Source: Humulus lupulus (Eukaryota > Streptophyta > Magnoliopsida > Rosales > Cannabaceae). From it: a stretch of DNA of 64,000 nt. The position numbers were made by a program, and so were the translations under genes. Location of the stretch: positions 188,020,214-188,084,213 of the forward strand of contig NC_084795.1 of the NCBI RefSeq assembly GCF_963169125.1, written 5' to 3'. Positions 34,586 through 45,761 of the stretch are shown here, one piece after another (the first letter of the stretch is position 1; each line of letters begins with the position of its first letter). A model generated the notes under the pieces. It had not been told where the DNA came from, did not search any database, and was given only the letters and a program-made list of their open reading frames with translations.

Positions 34586-34956
34586 CCCCTAAGCTCACCC
34601 CGAGCCGGGTATAAATCCCCGCCATGGCTTTTTCGCTACTTTGCCCACTAGGATTGTCTCGAGTCACAGATCACAAATATATCCACATAATAATGTGGTC
34701 TCAACAATTATCACATATATCAAAGCAGTCATGTCCATAATGGCCAAAATTACGATTATGCCCTTCTAACCTAATCAGGGCCTATATGCATACTAATACA
34801 CATAGTCATGCATCTCAGATATTCAAATAGTCATATAACATGCTTTAAATCATAATCATGCATCTTAATCATTAAAACCACACATAATTCCCATTATGCC
34901 CTCCAGGCACACTAATCAAGGCCCTTAAGCCTTATTAGCGAATTTGGGTCGTTACA
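34586..34956 (-). mobile_element. Tekay element D 5' LTR, first 371 bp, now inverted
   Basis: Read on the minus strand it starts TGTAACGACCCAAATTCGC at 34956 and runs to GGGTGAGCTTAGGGG at 34586, next to the Tat LTR. The continuation of this LTR (AGGGGTATAAATGGG) lies at 36532 on the plus strand. Aligning both pieces with the element C LTR gives a seamless sequence with AGGGG duplicated. Confidence 0.88.
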
Positions 34957-35662
34957 TGAAGGATTTAGGGAAAAGTTTGAGAGAAAAAGGGAAATTTTGT
35001 TTCTGAATGGAAATTTTTTTAATGCAAAGGTGGTAGGTTCGGGTCTGAACTCCATATTTATATTTAAACTTGGAGGGCCATTCGATTAGGATAGCTCGAG
35101 ATTCGAAGGCCAAGATTAAATGAGCCATACGGCAGCAAAAAGTTATCAGGACAATTGCCACAGTCCTCAAAACCTGAACAAGCGTCAATTACAGACGGCC
35201 ACATGTCCAATGCTCGAGTAGTAGGCAGGCACAAATTTTCATGGCCGAAGCCTAAATGCCCCTACTGTGCATGTCAGAAAGTGACGACATCAAGCACAAG
35301 CAGTAGCTTGCGGGGGGGGGAAATCTTGTTCCCTAAAAATTAGCACAAATTTAGTCATGTGGCTCGGGGTACAGCTGACAGATGAATATGTAGAAATGCA
35401 ACCAAGTAGAACCTCTGGTTAGTAATCACGTGAGCAGCTCGAGTTGGGACTTGGCAATATGACGTACAGGTTATTATCAGACTGCCTCTTAGGATAACAA
35501 TCCAGTTCGAGACATATAGTGACCAGATCCTCTTTTGGGCGCTCTGAAGTTTTCTAAATCTACTGTTGATGAAAAATCGCATCAACATATATATATCTAT
35601 ATATTTATATATATAATTAGTTAGAACCGTGTAATGTTTGGGTTATAATATATATATATTTA
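34957..35662. other. Unrecognised stretch between LTR D and the foldback element
   Basis: There is no gene. A G-rich tract (TTGCGGGGGGGGGAAATCT, 35308-35326) directly followed by TGTTCCC, and CATCAACA at 35580-35587, might mark a small LTR of about 261 bp preceded by a PPT. There is no second copy or TSD to support it. Dinucleotide TA runs lie at 35587-35610 and 35648-35660. Confidence 0.35.
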
Positions 35663-35776
35663 GGGAAATTCTCCTATAGGGGCTTCACTTTAAGCCCTAC
35701 CGGTGGGGCTCTCAGTGTTCTCAACACGTGAACAGTTTTCGGTGCGAATTTTTTTTGTGACCGTGTATATTGTAGC
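35663..35776. mobile_element. Foldback element, displaced outer end
   Basis: GGGAAATTCTCCTATAGGGGCTTCAC to GACCGTGTATATTGTAGC matches 25163-25283 base for base with few changes. Its reverse complement completes the palindrome that breaks off at 25452. It ends at the Tat LTR start at 35777. Confidence 0.75.
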
Positions 35777-36531
35777 TGTACGCCCTGATTCTCCCACGGG
35801 CTGATTAGCGAGCTGAGATACGGCCTAATCACGACTACCACGTGAACATCCCCAAGACCGGAGCTGCCATCGTAAGGTCCTACTTCCTTAGCTCGAGGTA
35901 TCCTAAGGGTTCGCCAAGATTGCTTAAGGACTGGGCCAGGGCTCTGAAGACCACAGGTCGAGGGAAGCATCCAGCTCTTGGTATGAGCTGGAGTTGAAGG
36001 CTGTGACCTTTTCTAAAGTCAATCATGCAAGGTAAACGTGCAAATATCAGACATCACGTGTCTGATATACCCCTGACTTCTCGGACACGCAGCAGGAACG
36101 TGCGTATTCAGACACCCACGACTGGTTTGGGCCGTGCGGCCCATTATCCCCTTACCTATTGATTTGACCACACTTATGTGTCAGGTTTAGGAATTAATCA
36201 TCAATGTCACAGAGTTGACATGATAGGTAAGAAGGTCACGGGATGACCTTCTTACCAACTCCCACGTGCCTTCTCCTATAAATATGGAGACCCTGGGAGT
36301 TATAAGGGGTTGGATTATATATTGTAAGAAGTACCCTGTAATCAAATATCCAGTATATAGCAATAATACTGACTAGTGGAGTAGAAGGATTTTAACCTTT
36401 GAACCACTCAAAAAATGTATTTTGAGTCACCATTTCATTTCTAAGATCATTTATATATTTCAGTTCAACCTAAGCACTAATCCCTTTCTCTTCTTTTCTT
36501 AATTTCCTGTTGGCGAAGAACCGCGTCAACA
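35777..36531 (+). mobile_element. Tat LTR without internal region (inversion breakpoint partner)
   Basis: TGTACGCCCTGATTCTCCC to CGCGTCAACA, 755 bp, in opposite orientation to the Tat-1 LTRs. A TATA box (TATAAATA) is at 36277-36284. Its left flank is the foldback element (GTAGC) and its right flank the Tekay LTR (AGGGG), so it is not a simple solo insertion. It is best read as a hybrid LTR made by recombination. Confidence 0.9.
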
Positions 36532-38578
36532 AGGGGTATAAATGGGAATTTAGTGAATATACTGGGGTCTATCTTGACATTGAGGAATATTATTGGAGAT
36601 TAAATAGGTATCGGGAATTAAGCGGGAAATATTAGAGACACTCGAGGAGTTAGCGAAAATTAGGGTAAAATGACTAGAATTCCCTTAAGTGGATTAAAGG
36701 GTTTAGACTTAATAGGGAGGGCATAATAGTCATTTGGCTTACAGGAGTTAAGTATTACCAAGGTTTTATGTTAGTGGGAATTGTAGAGAAGTGTAGAAGT
36801 CTGAAAAAGAAGGAAAAGGAAGGGAAAAGAAAGGGAGAAAACAGAGAGAGTTTTCTAGGTCGGTTTACATTTCCTTCATCAGTTTCTTGAGGATTTCTTG
36901 GGCAAAGCTCAGAGGAGAGCTGGGATAGACTAAACAGCAAGGATTCTAAGCTAGGTTTGAGGAATTGGCAGAGGTTTAGCAAGAGGACATCAACACTTGA
37001 GGTAAAACTCTATATGTTTCTTCAGCTCTGATTTTGGTTCCTAGCTAAGATATCTAAGCTGTGTTGATGGGGAATTCTAGGGAAGTTGGAGCCAAGGGTT
37101 AAGGAGAAGCAAGCCAAGGAATTCTAGGGGAAACTTGAGGTCGAAACTCCACCAAAGGTATAAATTCTAAACTCTAACTTTGATGTTCAACTGGTTTCTG
37201 CTGAGTTTTAGTATCTAGAAGTGGCCATGGTGAATTTTGAGTTTGGGGATGCATGTGCTTGATTTCTAGGTATGTGGGGTGCTTGGGATGAGTGGAATAT
37301 GGTTATAAGGTTGTTTTTGAGGTTGGGAAAGATTTGGAAGAGTTTTGGTTGAAGTTGGTTCGAGGAAATCGCAGGAAGGGAAAGCTAGGAGTTGGCCAGT
37401 CTGTGACTAGCGCTATAGCGCTAGCCTTTGGGCGCTGTAGCGCTAGGCCAAGCTTGCTGATGGGATGTTGCTTCTGTTTGTAGTGCTGTAGCGCCCTCCC
37501 ATGAGCGCTGTAGCGTTACCCTGCTTTCTGAAGGGGATTTTAGGATTGTTTGCAAGGGTTTTTGACCTAGGGTTTGGGGTTTGATTCCACCACCTTGTTT
37601 GGTGGAACTAGGACTTCTCGGGGGCTCGGGATTGGCCCCGAAGCTAGGTTTTGAACTTGAGGATTGATGATGACTTTGGCCCATGATTGTGTTTAGGTGA
37701 GCGCTAGGGCTCGAGGGGGATCTTGCTCAAGGAGTCGAGGGATCAAAGCTAGTGAATTGAAAGGTAAGAAAATTGCACCCAGTTATATGTTTATGATGGG
37801 ACTAAGTGCTCCCGATACTTGTATCGTGTCAATGATGGTATTATGCCATGGGACATGTAAAAGCGGCCTAAGAGTGCCGTACATTATATTCGCGCACAGG
37901 GCGCGGCTTGGCCACTGGTAGCCAAGGACAACTTAATATTCACTGAGCTCGGTTTAAGCGGGCCAGAGTCAGTGGGATAACAGAGGGAGCAGCCTGAGAG
38001 CGCTAGCCCTAGTTATCATTTGTGCAGTGATGTATGATATGAATTGATATGTTTAGCATGTGGAATACTTGATTATACTGAATGACTATATGGTTGAGAT
38101 TATGTGATGCAATGTGAGATATTGATTTGTCTGTTGATTGCTTATGCTCTGTTGTTGTGTTTTCTTGCTGAGCCTTGGCTCAGAGGTGGTACGTGGTGCA
38201 GGTAAAGGCAAAGCCAAGCTGGACCAACCCTGAGATGGAGAGCTGCGGGGTGGAATGTACATAGCCAGCTGTTCGATCGCCATGGTTGAGGAGTGGGTCA
38301 GGACAAGGATTACCTAATTGTCTATTTTGCCTTATTATGGCCTGATATTGTGTATAAACCTTGTGTCTTTTGTAAACAGTCTTTAAACTTAATATTTTTG
38401 GGATCCCGTGTAAACAGATGATGCTTCTTAATGAAAATGTGGCTTTTGAGACCAAAACATTTTTAACCCTAGTTCCTTTATAGTTTCAATATCACGATTC
38501 TAATTAAATGACTTGATTAGCAAGTCTGGCACTTTATAAACGCACAGTGTAACGGTCTTGGCTATCCAGGGCAATACA
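36532..38578 (+). mobile_element. Tekay element D 5' LTR, remaining part
   Basis: It continues the LTR from 34586 (inverted piece) and ends GGGCAATACA, directly before the PBS. It carries a word cassette based on AGCGCTATAGCGCTA (37407-37518). The last 600 bp closely match the solo LTR at 17941-20302. Small ORFs inside are not genes. Confidence 0.88.
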
Positions 38579-38581
38579 ACT

Positions 38582-38593
38582 TGGTATCAGAGC
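38582..38593 (+). other. Primer-binding site, initiator-Met tRNA type
   Basis: TGGTATCAGAGC begins three bases after the LTR end. It is complementary to the 3' end of plant initiator methionine tRNA and typical of chromoviruses. Confidence 0.92.
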
Positions 38594-38966
38594 GTCTTAG
38601 GTTTATGGGTCCTGAAGAATGGCTAGTTATGTACATTCGCCGCGAGAGTCAAGCTCAACTCAGGGTTTGGTAATTGTGTATACATGATTATGTGCTTAAA
38701 TGATTTGAGTGAGATATGATTGTCGATATCTGTTTGATGAATAGGGAGCATGAGATACTGATAGGGCCTGGCCCTTAACTATTGCATGATGTTATTGAGG
38801 CGTGCTTATTAGCACTGCTGTGCATGTGAATGAATATTTGGATAAATTGTTGTACTTTGGTTGTTTGTGAATGATTGGAGTTCCAGTAATGGATTATGAA
38901 AGGATTATTACCCTGTCATCATAGCCTAATTGCCGAGTCGTTGATTACAAATTGACTTGAATAGTT

Positions 38967-40745
38967 ATGCGTTCAAGGAAATCCACGCGACTAGCCGGCA
39001 GGTCTGGGGCCAGAGATGATGATCAGGGCCCGACCCCTCCGCCAGTCCCTGAGAACTGGCAGCAGTTAATGTCCAACATGTAGGCTCGGCTTCAGAGCCA
39101 AGATGAACAGATTCGAATTCTGCAGCAGGCTCCATCTGGGAGTGTTGCCCCTGCTGTGCCACCGGCGATGGTACCTGTGGTACAGCCAATTGATGTTGGG
39201 AACAAGTGGGAACCGTTGTATGAGCGGTTCAGGAAGCAACAGCCCCCGATATTTGAGGGAGGACCAGATCCACTGAAGGCTGAACAGTGGATGACTATGA
39301 TCACTACCATACTTGATTTTATGAGAGTGGAAGGACATGACAGGGTGGCCTGTGCCACTTATATGCTGAGGGAGGATGCCCGAATCTGGTGGGAGGTGGC
39401 ATCACAGACTAGGGATGTTGCAGCATTGACTTGGGAAGAGTTTAAGGACCTGTTTAACCAGAAGTATTATAATGATGCCATCCGGGCAGCGAAAGTGAAT
39501 GAGTTCGTGGGGCTTGTTCAGGGCAGTATGACAGTTAAAGAATATGCCCTGAAGTTTGACAGGCTTGCGAAGTTCGCACCAGATCTTGTGCCTACTGATG
39601 CAGCTAGGCAAGACAGATTTATTAGAGGGCTGAATGCTATGATAGCCCGGGATGGGAGAATTACCACAGTTCCTGGAGGGACTACTTATGCCCAGGCTGT
39701 GGAGAAGGCTCTTACCGCTGAGGAAGCGGAGAATAAGATATGGAGGGAGAGTGCTGTGAGAAGGGAGGGCCGCAGGGCGGTGCCTCCATATTCTGGTTCT
39801 AGTAGGGGCAGAGGCCCCAGTGATTTGAAGAGGAAGACTCCTGATGCTCTGATCGCTCCTGGTCCTGATAGCAGAGGACGGGGTACTCAGGGTGGCCGTC
39901 AGGGAGGCGGTGATTCATGGAGGACTTATCCAGAGTGCACGAGGTGCAAGAGGCGCCATCCGGGCGAGTGTCGGGCTACGGCCTGCTATGTGTACGAGGT
40001 GGTGGGACACCTTAGGAAGGATTTCCCGACAGTGAAGAAGGGAGAGGCAGGAAAGGTGGACAGCTTGACTCCAGCTCGAGTGTTCACCCTGAAGTAGGCG
40101 GAGGCCGAGGATAGTCCCTCGGTAGTGACAGGTCAGCTTTCTAGTGCTGGCATTCCTTTTACTGTGTTAATTGACTCTGGTGCTACGCATTCATTTGTAT
40201 CTGATAAGGTGATTGATAGGCTGTGTAGACCTAGTGAGTATAGTGCTTCAGGGTTTGGGACTATATTGCCTACAGGAGAACTGGTAGTATCTAGGAGGTG
40301 GATTAGAGCACTGCCAGTGTTAGTTGATGGTAGGGAGTTATCAGTAGACTTGATTGAGTTGAGTATGGAGGACTTTGATATGATTTTAGGAATGGATTGG
40401 TTGGTTAGGTATGGAGCTACCATTGACTGTAGGAAGAAGATGGTAACTTTTGAGCCAGAGGGCGAGGATCCCTTTGTTTTTGTGGGAGCGGTGCATGGAC
40501 CCCGCGTACCCAGGATATTTGCATTGAGAGCCAGAGACTTGTTACAGGGTGGCTGTATAGGCTTTTTGGCCAGTGTGGTGGATACCACCAGAGTTCTATC
40601 AGTAGAACCGGAGGGGACCAGATTGGTTTGCGAGTTCTTGGATGTGTTTCCTGAGGATTTTCCTGGGTTTCCACCACGTAGAGAGATTCAGTTTGTTATT
40701 GAGTTGGCATCAGGGACAAAGCCAGTGTCGAGGGTAGCTTGGAGG
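38967..40745 (+). pseudogene. Tekay element D gag and protease, truncated
   Basis: The ATG at 38967 (RSRKSTRLAGRSGARDD) precedes one frame with TAG codons at 39081 and 40095. The capsid core is YERFRKQQPPIFEGGPDPLK with ATYMLREDARIWWEVA. The zinc knuckle reads CYVYEVVGHLRKDF: the second Cys is Tyr and the last is Phe, so the CCHC motif is destroyed. The protease follows in the same frame (FTVLIDSGATHSFVSD, DMILGMDWLVRYGA). The frame is cut after SRVAWR at 40745, before RT, where a Tat fragment starts. An upstream leader lies at 38594-38966. Confidence 0.9.
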
Positions 40746-41267
40746 GTAGGATTCTTGCTCTTTTTCTTGTCTTTACATTACTTTGACTAATTATTTTTTA
40801 TATCTGAATCTTCTGCTCATTCTTTTTCAGGCAAAGAAATGGAGCTGCGAGATGCCCTGGGTCTAAGGGGTGCCTTTAAAGTCAGCAGGGCAGGAGCCGG
40901 TTATGTGGTGAAGAGGCCTAGACTAACAAAGAAATACACTCCCAAGACCGGGGCTTCCACTGAGTCTCCAATTAAAGACAAAGGTGCCAGCTCCACCTGG
41001 GAGCAGCCACAAAAGTCTCTTCCCCCAGCTCCGGTGACAACAGTCATAGTTATCCAAGCTCTGCCCCCTCCTTCTCAGCATGTACCTCCCTCAATTCTAC
41101 AAGTAATCCAAGACGAAGCCCCCACCATCCAGATCCCAGTTAAGCCACTCGACCTAGCAAGGATCCCCGAGGCGTTTTGGGGAAATGTGTACGAGATGGC
41201 GAGCCATATGGTTGGCCATGCCTACAGAGCCAACTCCAAAGACCTGAGTGCTATGGAGGAGCATACT
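40746..41267 (+). pseudogene. Fragment of a third Tat antisense gene (intron 2 and exon 3)
   Basis: GTAGGATTCTTGCTC is the donor of the second coding intron, compared with GTAGGATCCC at 28767. The acceptor TTTTTCAG ends at 40830, and the following exon keeps phase 1 (GC, AAA, GAA, ATG). The protein (KKYTPKTGASTESPIKDKG, then PVKPLDLARIPEAFWGNVYE and HAYRANSKDLSAMEEHT) matches the exon-3 blocks of Tat-1. It is cut at 41267 by Tekay element B. The junction with Tekay DNA at 40745 is a deletion or recombination point. Confidence 0.75.
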
Positions 41268-43511
41268 TGTAACACCCTTCTAATCAAGGACCGTTACACT
41301 ATGTACTTAAAATTGTATCACGCCTGCTAATCAGGTCATTTGGCTTAAAACATGTAACTAAGGTTAGTGACAAGAGTTAGGGTTAAAAAAATTTGGTCAA
41401 GAACTATTGACTTTTATTCAAAAAGTTTTACATAACATGGGATTCCAAAATATTACAATTCAACAATTAAAAAAAAAAGTAAACACATAAAAAAAGATAC
41501 ATCAGGCGGCCTAAGCGGCAAAACAGGGTTGTAACCCTAGTTCCTCTGAGATAACCCCGGTCATGATGGTTGAGCAGTCGCATATGTACACGCTGCCACT
41601 AAAGCTCTCCAACTCATGGCTGGTCAAGGTTTCTCTTTCCCTTACCTGCACCACAAAGCACCCATGAGCCGAGGCTTAGCAAGAAAATAGAACGTGCAAC
41701 AACAGAGAATATAACTTCAAAATAATCATCCAACAATAATAAACAGCATTAATTCATTGCCAATGTTATTTATGTTCAATTTCCTGATCATTGGATCACC
41801 TTGAGGCCGTTCCCCTATTCAGTTGGCTTTTAAGCCAACTCTTGCGCCTATGCCCTAGCTACGTGACCATAGAATCACTTGGGGCCTCGCCCTTAGCTCT
41901 GTCTCACTAGCAATAGAGCTAGCCCAACCGCCATGGTTCACCTATGACCTATGACCTATGACTTATGATTCAAGTATGACAACCCGCTATTGTCATACTT
42001 GAATCATAAGTCAAGCCCTGATCCAGGATTACATATCTTACTTATAGGAAACAGATGTGGATAGGCACATCCCAAAAAATTAAGCACATATTCATGTTAA
42101 TCATATAATCTCGTTGGATAACCATTTCTATAATACTAAACATATTCACATGACAAGGCCACATGCCCTAACTATAGAACTCATGTAACAAATGTACGCA
42201 CTTAAGCATTTATCAACAAGCATTTAGAAAAATAGCCTAATAAAACCAACCCTGGGGCCCAAGCCCTATCATAATATTATATAACAAACGGGCAAAACTC
42301 TAATCACATACAACACGTTCCGGGTGTAGTTTTCTTACCTTAGGTCCAAGCAAGCGTAAATAAGAACGATCCTTGAGCACGATCCTGGTTCTGATCCCTT
42401 AGTGATACCCTAAGTCACAACCATAAAATAGGATTCTATTAATATCGAGTGATCAAAGGCTTTTTGACCAAGTCCTAGCCTCCGGGACCTCGGGTTCCAC
42501 CAAACTGGGTAGTGGAAACAATTCCGAGCCACTAAGGTTGAGTTCTCGCGCTCAAAACCTTCTAGGGGTCCAAAAACCCCTTAAGTGCCGCGGCCCTATG
42601 CCGCAGCCTCCTCCAACCAGAGGCCCAGCCTCCCCAATCAACAGACACACGCCGCGGCCTAGCCAAACTGGCGCCGCGACCCGCCCTCCTCCTTGGCTCT
42701 GATCTGCTCTAGAGGGCCGCGACATACCAAGAATAGAGTTGCGACCTGACCCTTTTGAACCCAAAAACCTCCATTTTCAGCAGCCAAATCTCAACCAAAT
42801 TAACCCAAAATCATCCCAATAACACAATTTAACTATCATAATGGTTCTAATATGTTCCCAGCAATAAAATCCAAAAGAAAGCTAGGTTAAAACCTCATCA
42901 AAACTCCAATTCAATCCATAAGCTAAAATGGTTCAATAACATCTTTAAAACCGCCAAGAAACTCATAATTTAATGGCCAAAATAAAAATTCAAAGCTCAC
43001 CTCAATTACTGTTTGAATCCACAAGCTGATACTGAGCTAATCTCCAAGTTTAGAGCTTCAATTCTTGTGAACCTAGCCCGAAAATCCCTTGGTTCAATGG
43101 TTAGCTTGGAAGAGCTTCTTGAGAGAAAAAGAAGAGAGTAATTGGAGAGGGAGATCCAATTTCACACAGAGCTTCTAAGTGTTTCCTACCTTTTGTCTTA
43201 CATAACTTAAGTCACATAAGTTAATCCCAAGGCTCAGGGTACCAAAAACGTCCCTGAGGGAAAAATGGTAAATTTCCCCAACATTCCCTCCTAGACTCTC
43301 TAACTTCAAATATATATTCAACTATTTATTTTCATAACCCGATTAATTATCCAATACCCAATTAAATGACTATTACCCAAAATTTCCCTTGACTCGCCCT
43401 GAGTCAGGTATTGGGTCCCATTGTGACTTTCCTGCTAACTTGCTCCCTAGGATCGCCTCGTGCCAAATAACCCAAATAAACCCATATAATAATGTGGTCT
43501 CTCACATATAT
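41268..43511 (-). mobile_element. Tekay element B 3' LTR, left part
   Basis: It begins TGTAACACCC at the end of the antisense-gene fragment and runs to CTCACATATAT. The rest of the LTR is at 52532-52773, on the far side of element C. The order of motifs is that of the other Tekay LTRs on the minus strand, but it is a distinct subfamily. A six-word GCCGCGGC-type cassette lies at 42586-42746. No gene lies inside. Confidence 0.85.
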
Positions 43512-45761
43512 TGTAATGCCCTACTTCCCTAGAGCCATTACCAAGTGAGTTTTAAGACAAATCAATGTGCAATGAACTTGCTAACTGAGCTTTTTAAAAC
43601 AAAAGTGTGACTAAGCAAAAGTTAAGGCTGTAATCTTTAAAAATGCGTGGTTTCATTGAGGACTTCTAGTATTTAACATTTGGGATCCCAAAATACGATT
43701 TGAAAACTATTTACAACTTAAAATAAGTTTACAGTTTTTGTCCGTTATTAAAATCACAGGTTATTATAGCCATTTCTCGAAAATACCCCCAACCAAAGCA
43801 GTCGGGCAAGCCAAACATGTACGCGTCACTTCATGATCTCCGTACTCATGGCTGGTCGACTCAATCTTTGCCCTTTCCTGCAACACAGAGCACCCGTGAG
43901 CCGAAGCCCAGCAAGAAGACTCATGCAGTTCATAACATATGCAAATTATACAGTTAATCATATCAAATAGTCCACAGATAAACAGGTCAACCATTAGGCT
44001 TAAGCGCCCCAGCCATGCCGCCCCAGAAGCCTTACCAAAGCCTGGGGTCACGGTCCTCACCGTAAGGATAACACATGTATCCATGGGGTCCCACCCTAAA
44101 GACAAGCACTTCACGTGCTAAGTGGTACTTCTGGCCCCACTGCCGTTCTCGGCCTTTCGCCGTTCTCGGCTCCATTGCCGTTCTTGGCTCCTCGCCGTTT
44201 CATTCAACTATAATCACAGATAGTCTAACTCAAATAACATTTGAACATCTATCAATTCAATCAAGTCTGCACCCTAACATGTAATGCAATATAGGGCCGT
44301 GCCCTGCAATCACACTATGGGCCCATGCCCTGTCCTATGGGTGCTATAGTTTTCTTACCTTTCAATTCGATAGCTTCAATCACTTGACTCCTTGAGCACG
44401 ATCCCACTCGAGCCTTAGCGCACACCTAAGCACAGACATAGGTCAAAGTCAACACCAAACCTCGAGTCCAAAACCTCACCTCGGGACCAATCCCGAGCCC
44501 CCCGGGAAGTCCTAGATCCACAAAACAAGGTGGTGGAATCGAACCCCGAACCCTAGGTCAAAATCCCTCACAAATAGCCCCAAAACCCCTTTCTGGGCAC
44601 AGGGTAGCGCTACAGCGCTCAAAAGAGGGCGCTCTAGTGCTACAAGCTGAATCAGCATCCCTAGAAACAGGGCCTAGCGCTACAGCGCCCAAAGACTAGC
44701 GCTCTAGCACTAGTTGCAGGCAGGCAAATTCTCATTTTCTTCTCTGCGATATCTTTGAGCCAAATTTCAACCCAAACTTCTCCAAATCTTCACCAAACTC
44801 AAAATCAAGCTTATAAACACTCTCCACTCATCCCAAGCATCCCAAATCCTCAAAACCCAAGTACATTCATCCTAAATCTCAAAATCTACCATGATTAACC
44901 CTAAACCCAGAAATTCAGTCAAACATCAAAGTTAAGGGCTTAGAATTCATACCGTTGATGCAATTTCGACCTTGATTCATTTCCTAGACCTCCTTAGCTT
45001 GATCTTCCTCAATGCTTGCCCAGAAGTTCCCTAAAGTTCCCATCAACTCAGCTCAAAACACAGCTCAAACCAGCCAAACCCTTAAAACTGAAATTTCTAA
45101 AAACTTACCTCAAAAGTTGATGTGTTCTTGCTAATCTTTGCCAAATCTTCAAGTCTAACTTTAACATCCTTGATCCTCAGCCTATCCTAGCTCTCCACTG
45201 AGCTTTGCCCCAAGAAAAATGAAGAGAAGTGGTGGGAGAACCACAAACCGATTCATTGAAACAAAACCCCTATGTTTTTCTCTCTTTTCTTTTTCTTCCT
45301 TTTTCTTTCTTTTCCACAGCCATATATCTCTCTCTATAAATCCCACTAAGTATATAAAGCCTCAATATATATTCTCTAAATTTCCTGCTTATACCCCCAG
45401 GCTTAACCCAAGCCGAGTATAAATTTCCTCCTTGACTTTCCGCTAATCTGCTCTCTGGGATCGTCTCGAGTCACAAGTCACAGATACATCCACATACCAA
45501 TGTGGTCTCAACAATCATCACATATCAATACAGTTATGCCCAAAATGGCCAATATTACAATTATGCCCTTCTAACACAATCAGGGTCTACATGCATACTA
45601 ATACACATAGTCATGCATCTCAAATAGTCAAATAGTCAAATAACATGCTTTAAATCATAATCATGCATTTTACTCATTAAAATCAAACATAAAGTCCATT
45701 ATGCCCTCTAGGCACACTAATCAAGGCCCTTAAGCCTTATTAGCGATTTTGGGTCGTTACA
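43512..45761 (-). mobile_element. 3' LTR of element C
   Basis: On the minus strand it runs from TGTAACGACCC (45761) to GGGCATTACA (43512). It is about 96% identical to the 5' LTR over the stretch I compared by eye (43512 to about 43790). The word cassette at 44605-44713 is based on AGCGCTACAGCGCT. Confidence 0.9.

Noticed and set aside
35777..36531. Ordinary solo LTR insertion
   Set aside because: The two flanks belong to different elements (foldback and Tekay LTR) and share no TSD; the inversion model explains all four flanks.
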